Source: Planctomycetota bacterium (GTDB lineage Bacteria; Planctomycetota; Phycisphaerae; Sedimentisphaerales; Anaerohalosphaeraceae). Taken from it: a stretch of DNA of 13,861 nucleotides. A model generated the notes under the pieces. It was not told the DNA's origin. It did no database searches and was given only the letters and a program-made list of their open reading frames with translations. Positions 7,028 through 13,861 of the stretch are shown here, in pieces (within the stretch, counting starts at the first letter, position 1; every line of letters begins with the position of its first letter). Where the stretch lies: assembly GCA_003644175.1 (NCBI GenBank), contig QNBS01000028.1:1-13861 (forward strand). Reading direction: 5' to 3'. A program made the translations under genes and the position numbers.

Positions 7028-8017
7028 ATGGACAGTATTCTTGTTACAGGCGTTGGCGGCGGAGTGGGGCAAAGTGTGGTTAAATCGCTTCAACAGACAG
7101 AATACAACGTCGTTGGTGTCGATTCCGAAGAACTGGCTGCGGGTTTATATGGCGTAAAGACGGCCTATAAAGGTTTATATGCAAAAGATTGTCAATTTGT
7201 TGATCGTTTAACGGAAATCTGTCTTCGCGAGAAATGTTCCATTATCTTTCCCGGCCACGATGTGGAATTGCCCCCGCTGAGCAAAAATTTTGAATCGCTA
7301 AAGTCTCAGGGGATTATCCCAATAGTCAGCTCGCCCGAAATCATCAACATTTCTGATGATAAACTTGAGACGGTAAATTTTTTAACCTCCAACGGTTTCA
7401 ATGCCCCTAAAACCGTATCCTTCAAACAGCTTCAAGATATTGAGTTTCCAATAGTTTTAAAACCACAGCACGGAGGCGCCCGTTCAAAAAACACGTTTAT
7501 CGCAAGAAATATCGAAGAATTTAATATCTATAAAAATTTAATCGTTCCGGATAATTGTGTGGTTCAGGAGTATATTGAGGGCGAAGAATATACGTGCGGG
7601 ACGGTTTCATTCGATGGCCGTTGCTATGGACCCATTGTTATGCGGAGAATTCTGCGGGATGGGGATACTTATAAAGCATTTGTCGAAAATAATCCCGCGA
7701 TTGAATCACACGTCCACAAATTAGTTGAAATATTAAAACCATTCGGCGCCTGCAATGTTCAGCTTCGCGTAAAGGATGGCGGAATTTATGTGTTTGAAAT
7801 TAATGCCAGGTGTTCGGGGACAACAGCCGCTCGGGCGCTGGCGGGTTTTAATGAGCCTAAAATGGTGGCGGACTATCTGCTCCACGGCCGCAAACCGCAG
7901 TATTCTATTCGTGAAATTACAATTTTGCGATATTGGAAGGAATTAGTAGTGGAAAATCAGCAGATTGAACAGTTTAAGAATTCCGGCTTTTTCAAAGGAA
8001 ACAAAACACAGTTATGA
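7028..8017 (+). CDS. ATP-grasp ligase (CarB-like carboxylate-amine ligase)
   Basis: Predicted cytoplasmic ATP-grasp enzyme, 329 residues, which would activate a carboxylate as acyl phosphate and couple it to an amine or other nucleophile. Residues 1-105 form the Rossmann-like pre-ATP-grasp domain, opening ILVTGVGGGVGQSVVKSL with VVGVDSE after it and FPGHDVE later. The ATP-grasp part shows FPIVLKPQHGGARSK (Lys145 for nucleotide binding), VVQEYIEGEEYTCG, ACNVQLRVKDGGIYVFEINARCSG with Glu257 and Asn259 as expected Mg ligands. Relatives occur in polysaccharide clusters; the true substrates are seldom known. The start is ATG 7028 with GGGAG at 7019-7023; an upstream in-frame TTG at 6995 lacks such a site. 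The 95-base gap before it contains no obvious promoter or terminator. Its stop overlaps the next start (ATGA). By eye, this gene and the next two are AT-richer than the genes at 1-6900. Confidence 0.87.
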   Translation: MDSILVTGVGGGVGQSVVKSLQQTEYNVVGVDSEELAAGLYGVKTAYKGLYAKDCQFVDRLTEICLREKCSIIFPGHDVELPPLSKNFESLKSQGIIPIVSSPEIINISDDKLETVNFLTSNGFNAPKTVSFKQLQDIEFPIVLKPQHGGARSKNTFIARNIEEFNIYKNLIVPDNCVVQEYIEGEEYTCGTVSFDGRCYGPIVMRRILRDGDTYKAFVENNPAIESHVHKLVEILKPFGACNVQLRVKDGGIYVFEINARCSGTTAARALAGFNEPKMVADYLLHGRKPQYSIREITILRYWKELVVENQQIEQFKNSGFFKGNKTQL

Positions 8018-8952
8018 ATCAATCTTCCACGATTCTCGTTACAGGAGCTTCCGGATTTATCGGGAGACATGTTGCATACAGGCTTGCTGAAAAGGGGCAT
8101 CAGGTTATTGCCCTCTGCCATAAGAGTCAACTTCCTCAACATGTACTCGCCGTCTGCAAAGAAGTTATTTCCGGGGACATCTCTGATTACGATTCATGCA
8201 GACGTATGCTGCGGGGTGTTGATGGTGTTTGTCATCTGGCCGGCTTTATCCCGGAACGATATGGGGATCCTCTTTGGGCGCAGAAATGTTACCAGGTTAA
8301 TGCATTAGCTTCATTAAATCTTGCTATGTGTGCAGTTGAGATGAAAGTTCCGCGTTTCATATATATTTCGGGGGCAAATATGTATTGTCCGTCAAAGACA
8401 CCCTCTGTGGAATCAGATCCAATTTACCCCGACCAGACTGCGACCTGTTATTTTACAAGCAAGCTGGCGGGGGAACTGTATGTTGGTAACGTTTGCCGAA
8501 ATAAACAGACAGATGCTTTGATTCTGAGAATTGCCACACCCTATGGCCCGGCGGAACCTGTTGGGAAAGTAATTCCGTCTTTTATGAAGCAGGCGTCACA
8601 AGCCCGGCCGCTGCGAGTTTTTTATGGGGGACTGACTACGTACAATTTTGTTTATATCGATGATGTTGCTGAATTAATTACTACCGCTGTCATGGAAGGG
8701 CCTGCGGGAATTTATAATATTAGCTCGGCGGAACACACTTCTTTAGCCGAACTTGCTCAAACTGTTGCAAAAGTATATAGTGATAAGAAAATCGAAATTA
8801 AAATTGACCCTCCCTCAAATGACGCTTTTGCGGGATTCCCTCCGGTTTCCATTGAAAAAGCCTGTAAGACATGGAATTATAATCCAGGCTCGCTTCTGGA
8901 AGGTATAAAGAAGTATCGACAATTCCTGGAAAATCAGTCCGCAGAATTATGA
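8014..8952 (+). CDS. NAD-dependent epimerase/dehydratase (extended SDR family)
   Basis: Extended short-chain dehydrogenase/reductase of 312 residues, a family that epimerises, dehydrates or reduces nucleotide sugars. The N-terminal NAD-binding motif is ILVTGASGFIGRHVA (Gly11, Gly14, Gly17). GDISDYDS at 54-61 and VCHLAGFIP at 72-80 follow in usual order. The catalytic set is visible: FIYISGANMYC (Ser119), and CYFTSKLAGELY giving the YxxxK pair Tyr146 and Lys150. LRIATPYGPAEPVGKVIP and NFVYIDDVAELI are the typical downstream substrate and fold motifs, and NISSAEHTSLAELA comes near the C-terminus. ATG 8014 overlaps the ATP-grasp stop by four bases, and its own stop overlaps the phosphoesterase start by four, so the three are probably made in fixed proportion. 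Which sugar is used cannot be told; 4-epimerase, 4,6-dehydratase-like and reductase members share these motifs. Confidence 0.9.
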   Translation: MNQSSTILVTGASGFIGRHVAYRLAEKGHQVIALCHKSQLPQHVLAVCKEVISGDISDYDSCRRMLRGVDGVCHLAGFIPERYGDPLWAQKCYQVNALASLNLAMCAVEMKVPRFIYISGANMYCPSKTPSVESDPIYPDQTATCYFTSKLAGELYVGNVCRNKQTDALILRIATPYGPAEPVGKVIPSFMKQASQARPLRVFYGGLTTYNFVYIDDVAELITTAVMEGPAGIYNISSAEHTSLAELAQTVAKVYSDKKIEIKIDPPSNDAFAGFPPVSIEKACKTWNYNPGSLLEGIKKYRQFLENQSAEL

Positions 8953-9590
8953 AAACGGCAATATTCAGTGATGTACATGGCAATATCATTGCATTAAAAC
9001 AGTTTCTTGAAGCTGTCAGGGAACAGGTTCAATCTTATATCTGTTTGGGTGATATTGTCAATTATGGCCCATGGAACGACCAATGCCTTCAAACTATCGT
9101 TGAATTGCCGAATTGCACAATCCTTGAAGGAAACCATGAACGCCTTTTTCTCGGTACTGAAAACCTGTCCAATGAGATCCGGCTGGTTCAGGATTTTTTT
9201 CAGGTTTCCTACGGTTATTTTGAACGAAAGGACTTAATTTCATCTTTACCTCAATATCTGGATCTGGGCGATTTTCGCTGTATTCATACCATCAACCACA
9301 GATCGGTTTACCCCGACAGCAACATTACAGTCGATCGAAACTTTATCATTGGTCATTCACATTATCAGTTTAGCATACGGCGATCAGGCTGCACCATTAT
9401 CAATCCCGGCAGTATCGGCCAGAATCGAAAATGGATCAACAGAGTTGAATTCGCAGTTTTTGACACTGAAACTCAACATGCGGATTTTTCTTCAATTGAG
9501 TACGATGTTGACGCATTCATCTCTGAACTTGTCGATAGAGATTACCCGCGGAGTTGTATCGACTATTATAAGTCAAAGCCGCGCAATTAA
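8949..9590 (+). CDS. Calcineurin-like metallophosphoesterase (YfcE/MJ0936-type)
   Basis: Small dinuclear-metal phosphoesterase of 213 residues, likely cytoplasmic as no signal peptide is visible. All metal-binding motifs are present in order: FSDVHGN (Asp8, His10), LGDIVNYGP (Asp35), LEGNHE (Asn62, His63), an IHTINH segment (His113), and IIGHSHYQF (His136, His138), with NPGSIGQNR after it as in YfcE-like enzymes. The C-terminal 40 residues (YDVDAFISEL onward) match the short helix tail common in the group. Substrate could be a sugar phosphate, nucleotide-sugar or pyrophosphate made by its coupled neighbours; this is inference. ATG 8949 overlaps the epimerase stop by four bases (ATGA), a strong sign of one transcript and coupled translation. 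After its stop there are 88 bases before the first of the tandem membrane genes. Confidence 0.9.
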   Translation: MKTAIFSDVHGNIIALKQFLEAVREQVQSYICLGDIVNYGPWNDQCLQTIVELPNCTILEGNHERLFLGTENLSNEIRLVQDFFQVSYGYFERKDLISSLPQYLDLGDFRCIHTINHRSVYPDSNITVDRNFIIGHSHYQFSIRRSGCTIINPGSIGQNRKWINRVEFAVFDTETQHADFSSIEYDVDAFISELVDRDYPRSCIDYYKSKPRN

Positions 9591-9626
9591 AATCTCTTTC
9601 ACTAATTTGATTAAACCTGTGTGTAC

Positions 9627-9640
9627 GCCGGGGCGCCGGC
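9627..9640. other. Perfect GC-rich hairpin in the gap before the tandem membrane genes
   Basis: GCCGG (9627-9631) and CCGGC (9636-9640) flank a GGCG loop. No T-run follows on either strand, so it is not a standard terminator. It lies about 40 bases before the ATG at 9679 and may affect mRNA stability or translation. It is absent before the second copy at 11672. Confidence 0.3.
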
Positions 9641-9660
9641 AAAGAAAAATGGAAGATGAA

Positions 9661-12600
9661 AAAGAGGCCGTTTACGCCATGAATAAAAAGGCAAAACACG
9701 AAAAAATCCTGGCAGTGGTTTTTATGACGCTCCTTCTTCTTTTGTGCGCACTTGCGATATTTTATGGGCTCTGTGGAAAATCGATTATTGAGGCGGCCTA
9801 TGAAGGAAAATCAATCGGATTTGCAAACAATCTGATCAAATATCAACACACCAAACCCGTCGAGCATTACCTGGAACTCGCCGATGTGCTTTTTTATCGC
9901 GGTCTTTTTCTGGGCGCGGCATTCCTTGGATTCACCGGCCTGGTCGTCCGTCTCATATTCTTCAGGAAACCGCCGCACGCGATCTGGGCGGCTGTGTTCG
10001 GCACGTTTGTTATTCTTGGCGTGCACTTGTTGAATCCCAACAACCGGATTTATTCAAGTCATGGATTCATGCACGCCGGAATCGTATACCAGATACTGAA
10101 CGGAAATATCCCTCCCCTTAATCCCTTGCTTGCAGGAATGCCCCTCCTGTGGCCGTGGGGCCACCATTTTCTCGCCGCGGTATTTGTCAAGATATTGAAT
10201 ATCAGCCCGGCATGGGCTTTCGTTATTATTAACGTGCTTTCACTCCAGGGAATTGTCTTCCTGGTCTACAAAACATCAAAATTGATTATCAATGACCAAA
10301 GAGCAAATGTCCTGTCGGTAATCATATCAATCTTCGCCGTTTCCTTTGTCACTTCGCATGTCCATAATTTCTTCGAGCAGTATTTAGGGGTTTTTGTGGA
10401 TACAAGAATCACCCCTGTTTTTTCGAGATTCACCAACTCCAGCGGCGTGCCGCTGGGATTGCTTTTCTACTTACTGTTTATATATACTGTCTTGCTGATT
10501 TTCAACAGGACAGAGAAATGGCGACGTCTTCTGATTGTCCTGTTGATCTCCATCGTTGGAACGGGGTTTTTCTATTTTCAAATGCTGCCGGGCCTGCTGG
10601 GCGGCTTCGGGGCGATTTTTCTGTTCAGGCTGTATCGCCTTCTCAGGAATAAAACCCGCAATGGCGAGTTCAAATTGTTCTTCACGACGGCAACCGTGGG
10701 CCTGGGCTGTCTGATTCTACTGCCATACGCCTTGTCATTGACCGGCGGCGTCAGGGGGAAGATCGATATCCTGAACCCATCCTGGATGTGGCGTAACTTT
10801 ACAAGCATCTTCTTTGTTGCATTGCCGATACTGACTCTTATCCTGATCGGCAAAAAGCGCCTTGGCGACAAAACCTCCCGACTGCCGATGTGGGATTTCG
10901 TATATCTGACGCTGGGCGTTTCGGCAACTTATATCTCTCTTCATTTTCCCGCAGGAAATGAATACAAATACCTCGGCCAGGCAATGGTTTTGCTGGGTAT
11001 ATTGGGAGGCATTACACTTTCATTCTATTGCAACACTAAATCAAAATATGTCATACTGCTTTTAATGCTCATACCGACCGGTATTTCCCTCAGAGATACT
11101 AAATACAAATTGAGAAAGAAATACTCCGAATTTCCATATCGCGAAACCGGCAAAAGAATGCTCATGGCCGGAGAAGAAGGAGAGCTTTATGAGTGGTTAT
11201 TGAAAAATACGCCAAAAGACACCATGGTAATTGACACCGAACTGACGGTTCCCGTTCTGGCGCAGCGAAGCCTTTTCATCGCCGAAGATAAAAAGATTGA
11301 CGGAAAAATACAAAGACATCCGGGTTTCAGCTTTCTTATCGAGTCGCTTTTCACCGATGGATCCGGTTACGGCGCCGACTTGCTTTCCTGCCGCTATCGC
11401 ATCCGGAACAAAATCTATGACCCGCAAATAAAGATGAACGACGAAGAACTCGTCGATTTCTTCCAAACACACAAAAATGTTGTAATTGTTATCCGCGACC
11501 GACAATTGATAAACAAATTCAGCGATGGTGATTTTGATCTCGTCTTCAGTTCTTCCGGAGATAATTTCAAGGTATATCGCCCTGTTGACCATAAAAAGAC
11601 TATGGATCATCGGCTGACTGCCGGCGGCGGGTCCTGCTTCCCAACTTGAAAACGAAAAGGCCGTTTACGCCATGAATGAAAAGGCAAAACACGAAAAAAT
11701 CCTGACAGTGGTTTTTATGACGCTCCTTCTTCTTTTGTGCGCACTTGCGATATTTTATGGGCTCTGCGGAAAATCGATTATTGAGGCGGCCTATGAAGGA
11801 AAATCAGTCGGATTTGCAAACAATCTGATCAAATATCAACACACCAAACCCGTCGAGCATTACCTGGAACTCGTCGATGTGCTTTTTCGCCGCGGCCTGT
11901 TTCTTGGCGCGGTGCTTCTGGCGTTCGTGAACATGGTGGTGCGATTAATCTTTTTCAAGAAGCCGCCGCGCGCGATCTGGGCGGCTGTGTTCGGCGTGTT
12001 TGTTATTCTTGGAGTGCACTTGTTGAATCCCAACAACCGGGTTTATTCAAGTCACGGATTCATGCACGCCGGAATCGTATACGAGATACTGAACGGAAAT
12101 ATCCCTCCCCTTAATCCCTTGCTTGCAGGAATGCCTCTCCTGTGGCCGTGGGGATACCATTTCCTCGCCGCAGGATTTGTATGGTCGCTGAATGTCAGCC
12201 CGCCGTGGGCCTTTGCCATAATCAATCTGCTGGCGCTTCCGGGAATTGTCTTCCTGGTCTGCAGAATATCAAAATTGATTATCAATGACCAAAGAGCAAA
12301 TGTCCTGTCGGTAATCATATCAATCTTCGCCGCCACCTTTATCGACCGGAAGATAGCGATCTTTCTCAGGCGCAACCACGGTGTATTCGTGGAATTCAAG
12401 GCTATGCCGGTCTTTACACGATTTACCAACTCCAGCGGCGTGCCGCTGGGATTGCTTTTCTACTTACTGTTTATATATACTGTCTTGCTGATTTTCAACA
12501 GGACAGAGAAATGGCGACGTCTTCTGATTGTTCTGTTGATTTCCATCGTTGGAACGGGGTTTTTCTATTTTCAAATGCTGCCGGGCCTGCTGGGCAGCTT

Positions 12601-13563
12601 CGGGGTGTTCTTTCTGTTCAGGCTGTATCGCCTTCTCAGGAATAAAACCCGCAATGGCGCGTTCAAATTGTTCTTCACGACGGCAACCGTGGGCCTGGGC
12701 TGTCTGATTCTACTGCCATACGCCTTGTCGTTGACCGGCGGCGTCAGGGGGAAGATCGATATCCTGAACCCATCCTGGATGTGGCATAACTTTACAAGCT
12801 TTTTCTTTGTTTCTTTGCCGGTCCTGACTCTTATCCTGATAAGCCGAAAACTCCTGAAGCACAGAGTCGCCCTGCAGCCGATGCGTAATTTCATATTTCT
12901 TACTCTCGGCGCTTCAATGACTTATATTTCTATTCATTTCCCCGGCAACAACGAATACAAGTTTCTGGTCCAGGCAATAGTTATGCTGGGTGTTTTGGGA
13001 GGTATTGCTCTTTCGTTTTACTGCAACGGGAAAATGAAGTATATCGTGCTCATTTTGACACTCATATTTTCCAGTTTTTCCTTTCGGGACGTCGAGTACA
13101 AACTGCAAAAGAAATACTCTGAATTATCGTATCGCGAAGCCGGCGAAAATATCCTCATGGCCGGAGAAGAAGGAGAGCTTTATGAGTGGCTGGCCAACAA
13201 TACGCCAGGCGATATTATAGTAGTGGACACCGCCCAAAAGGTCCCATTTTTGGCTCAAAGGCGACTTTTCATCGCACAAGACGAGTGGATAGACGGACAA
13301 CTAAAATCCCAACCGGGTATGGGAATCTACATGCAAATGCTTTTCGTCGAGGGCAGTGGTTACAGCCCTGAATTGATTGACTACCGCCATCGCATCCTGA
13401 ACAAAATCTATGACCCACAAACAAACCTGAATGACGAAGAATTAACAGAGTTTTTCCTGACGCATAAGAATATCCTGATCATCCTTCGCAGACAGGAGTT
13501 GACGCAGAAATTCTCTCCGGACAGATTCGATCTCGTTTTTAACTCTTCAAACAGCAATTTCAA
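9661..13563 (+). repeat. Tandem duplication, unit offset exactly 1993 bases
   Basis: Bases from about 9661 to 11570 align without a net gap to about 11654 to 13563. Nearly identical blocks, by eye, are roughly 9665-9893, 9985-10165, 10250-10340 and 10432-10800 (copy 1 coordinates). Between them, and over most of the 3' part after 10800, the copies differ at many positions; an island at about 11158-11196 is again almost identical. The repeat includes the leader GCCGTTTACGCC just before each ATG. Confidence 0.85.
9679..11649 (+). CDS. Large multi-pass membrane protein, tandem copy 1 (GT-C-like, unknown function)
   Basis: Integral membrane protein of 656 residues with about 12 hydrophobic segments, from residues 11-32 to about 490, then a soluble C-terminal domain of about 150 residues, probably outside the cytoplasm. 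The first large loop carries SSHGFMHAGIVYQILNG (126-142), then IPPLNPLLAGMPLLWPWG and HHFLAA. The tail opens with LYEWLLKNTPKDTMVID and LAQRSLFIAED. This pattern recalls GT-C-type membrane glycosyltransferases and related DUF-named families that end in a 'W-NTP-D' region; I cannot name the family. I chose ATG 9679 because the paralogue at 11672 begins at the matching codon. An in-frame ATG at 9649 would add ten residues, and the frame stays open much further upstream across the phosphoesterase gene. The last residues, after KVYRP, differ fully from copy 2. Confidence 0.78.
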   Translation: MNKKAKHEKILAVVFMTLLLLLCALAIFYGLCGKSIIEAAYEGKSIGFANNLIKYQHTKPVEHYLELADVLFYRGLFLGAAFLGFTGLVVRLIFFRKPPHAIWAAVFGTFVILGVHLLNPNNRIYSSHGFMHAGIVYQILNGNIPPLNPLLAGMPLLWPWGHHFLAAVFVKILNISPAWAFVIINVLSLQGIVFLVYKTSKLIINDQRANVLSVIISIFAVSFVTSHVHNFFEQYLGVFVDTRITPVFSRFTNSSGVPLGLLFYLLFIYTVLLIFNRTEKWRRLLIVLLISIVGTGFFYFQMLPGLLGGFGAIFLFRLYRLLRNKTRNGEFKLFFTTATVGLGCLILLPYALSLTGGVRGKIDILNPSWMWRNFTSIFFVALPILTLILIGKKRLGDKTSRLPMWDFVYLTLGVSATYISLHFPAGNEYKYLGQAMVLLGILGGITLSFYCNTKSKYVILLLMLIPTGISLRDTKYKLRKKYSEFPYRETGKRMLMAGEEGELYEWLLKNTPKDTMVIDTELTVPVLAQRSLFIAEDKKIDGKIQRHPGFSFLIESLFTDGSGYGADLLSCRYRIRNKIYDPQIKMNDEELVDFFQTHKNVVIVIRDRQLINKFSDGDFDLVFSSSGDNFKVYRPVDHKKTMDHRLTAGGGSCFPT

Positions 13564-13621
13564 GGTCTACCGGCCTGGCGATTGGGCAACCCCGGAGAAA
13601 TCCCCGCCAATTGTCAGGTGA
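11672..13621 (+). CDS. Large multi-pass membrane protein, tandem copy 2 (GT-C-like, unknown function)
   Basis: Paralogue of the preceding gene, 649 residues, aligned without gaps over about 635 residues. The amino end, the HGFMHAGIVYEILNG loop, the NDQRANVLSVIISIF segment and the central block from TNSSGVPLGLLFY to LNPSWMWHNF are almost unchanged. Residues 73-98, 165-195, 222-252 and most of the part after 375 differ, including RKIAIFLRRNHGVFVEFKAM in place of the copy 1 loop. The soluble tail keeps LMAGEEGELYEWL and NTPGDIIVVDT. Both copies appear intact, so they may have split acceptor or donor specificity. ATG 11672 comes 22 bases after the copy 1 stop, with a poor ribosome site (GAAAAGG about 11 bases upstream); no other in-frame start exists upstream. 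Translation may depend on copy 1. A hairpin overlaps its stop codon. Confidence 0.8.
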   Translation: MNEKAKHEKILTVVFMTLLLLLCALAIFYGLCGKSIIEAAYEGKSVGFANNLIKYQHTKPVEHYLELVDVLFRRGLFLGAVLLAFVNMVVRLIFFKKPPRAIWAAVFGVFVILGVHLLNPNNRVYSSHGFMHAGIVYEILNGNIPPLNPLLAGMPLLWPWGYHFLAAGFVWSLNVSPPWAFAIINLLALPGIVFLVCRISKLIINDQRANVLSVIISIFAATFIDRKIAIFLRRNHGVFVEFKAMPVFTRFTNSSGVPLGLLFYLLFIYTVLLIFNRTEKWRRLLIVLLISIVGTGFFYFQMLPGLLGSFGVFFLFRLYRLLRNKTRNGAFKLFFTTATVGLGCLILLPYALSLTGGVRGKIDILNPSWMWHNFTSFFFVSLPVLTLILISRKLLKHRVALQPMRNFIFLTLGASMTYISIHFPGNNEYKFLVQAIVMLGVLGGIALSFYCNGKMKYIVLILTLIFSSFSFRDVEYKLQKKYSELSYREAGENILMAGEEGELYEWLANNTPGDIIVVDTAQKVPFLAQRRLFIAQDEWIDGQLKSQPGMGIYMQMLFVEGSGYSPELIDYRHRILNKIYDPQTNLNDEELTEFFLTHKNILIILRRQELTQKFSPDRFDLVFNSSNSNFKVYRPGDWATPEKSPPIVR

Positions 13622-13645
13622 CGGCATTGCTGCGTCAGCCTGTTT
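13615..13645 (+). terminator. Terminator-like hairpin at the end of the tandem pair
   Basis: CAGG-TGACG (13615-13623) can pair with CGTCA-CCTG (13633-13642, one bulged G at 13638), enclosing a 9-base loop, with TTTA after it. The stop codon TGA at 13619-13621 lies inside the stem. The T-run is short, so termination is plausible but not certain. Confidence 0.4.
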
Positions 13646-13688
13646 ACAGTCGGCACAAAAAACCGTGTATTCGGCGCCAACTTTCAAT

Positions 13689-13726
13689 AAAACCGCCTCG
13701 AAAACGAAAACTCTTGACAGTTCAGG
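13689..13726 (+). repeat. Copy B of the ~38-base promoter-proximal element
   Basis: It repeats AAAACCGCCTC, an A-rich tract (here GAAAACGAAAA), and TCTTGACA with a similar tail, as at 1099-1136. The TTGACA at 13714-13719 could be a -35 box for a gene at the window's end, but no good -10 box lies 16-18 bases downstream; GATAAA at 13741-13746 is 21 bases away. Its role as promoter is therefore weaker than that of copy A. Confidence 0.55.
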
Positions 13727-13777
13727 AAAGGTCCGTCGGCGATAAAGGAAGATAACGCAGAAAAATCACTGGTCGAG

Positions 13778-13861
13778 GTGCTGAGAACCCTGCCGTATGT
13801 TGGTTGGGTGCCGGTGAAGAATACTGAAGACGTTTCTGTTACGATATATGATCCAAAATAC
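13778..13861 (+). CDS. Start of a further protein, partial; possibly arylsulfotransferase-like
   Basis: The frame is open from a TGA at 13715 to the window end. It reads EKSLVEVLRTLPYVGWVPV followed by KNTEDVSVTIYDPKY. The pattern 'LGY..WVPV ... GVT.YDP' recalls the N-termini of arylsulfotransferase-family proteins found in some envelope gene sets; this is memory of a pattern, with only 30 or so residues to judge. The start is unclear: GTG 13778 is used here, CTG 13769 is possible, and AAGGAAG at 13745-13751 is too far upstream for either. There is no ATG in the frame. It could also be a remnant that has lost its start. Confidence 0.3.
   Translation, partial: MLRTLPYVGWVPVKNTEDVSVTIYDPKY

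Noticed and set aside
9349..9678. A 110-residue N-terminal extension of tandem copy 1
   Set aside because: The frame is open by chance across the phosphoesterase gene; copy 2 starts at the codon equivalent to 9679 and the extra residues look non-protein-like.
11648..11658. GAAAACGAAAA before copy 2 as a third copy of the 38-base element
   Set aside because: Only 11 A-rich bases match copy B; the CCGCCTC and TTGACA parts are missing, so chance is enough.
13714..13746. TTGACA...GATAAA as a full second promoter
   Set aside because: The spacing is 21 bases and GATAAA is a poor -10 box; kept only as a repeat copy.
1..13861. CRISPR arrays, tRNA/rRNA genes, transposases, attachment sites
   Set aside because: I saw no short regularly spaced repeats, tRNA-like cloverleaf, rRNA signature or transposase motifs in any reading frame.

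Overview
The window is a stretch of a bacterial envelope-polysaccharide (O-antigen, capsule or exopolysaccharide) gene cluster. Polyprenyl-linked assembly chemistry (MOP flippase, DPM1/ArnC-like glycosyltransferase, GT-C-like multi-pass membrane proteins) points to a bacterium. Start sites carry clear Shine-Dalgarno sequences, and there are sigma70-like promoters. The lineage cannot be fixed from the sequence. A long hydrophilic insert in the flippase resembles segments I recall from Planctomycetes/Verrucomicrobia proteins, so a member of the PVC group is a weak guess.

Layout: (1) positions 1-980, minus strand, hold a 3'-truncated flippase gene. (2) 981-1214 is a divergent intergenic region with a near-consensus rightward promoter (TTGACA-17-TAGAAT) and a weaker leftward one. 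(3) 1215-2216 encodes a radical SAM protein whose SPASM/twitch-like cysteine cluster lies before the catalytic core. (4) 2217-2342 holds a small terminator-like hairpin overlapped by a second promoter candidate. (5) 2343-6932 is a tight rightward run: DegT-family sugar aminotransferase, unknown multi-pass membrane protein, GT2 polyprenyl-phosphate glycosyltransferase, SAM methyltransferase. (6) 7028-9590 is a translationally coupled trio: ATP-grasp ligase, NAD-dependent epimerase/dehydratase, metallophosphoesterase, each pair overlapping by 4 bases. (7) 9679-13621 holds two tandem, colinear paralogues of a ~650-residue membrane protein whose DNA alternates between nearly identical and diverged blocks. 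(8) 13622-13861 carries a terminator-like hairpin, a second copy of the ~38-base element that carries the -35 box of the 1124 promoter, and the start of a further open frame.

Working together (inference): the aminotransferase, epimerase and methyltransferase would make or decorate an amino-deoxy sugar. The GT2 enzyme would load a sugar onto a polyprenyl phosphate. The GT-C-like membrane proteins would use such lipid-linked donors on the outer face, or act in polymerisation. The flippase would export lipid-linked oligosaccharide. The ATP-grasp ligase could add an amino acid or amine to a sugar acid. The roles of the radical SAM protein and the phosphoesterase are open. The most unusual features are the flippase insert, the N-terminal SPASM arrangement, the mosaic tandem duplication, and the promoter-proximal repeat at both ends of the window.
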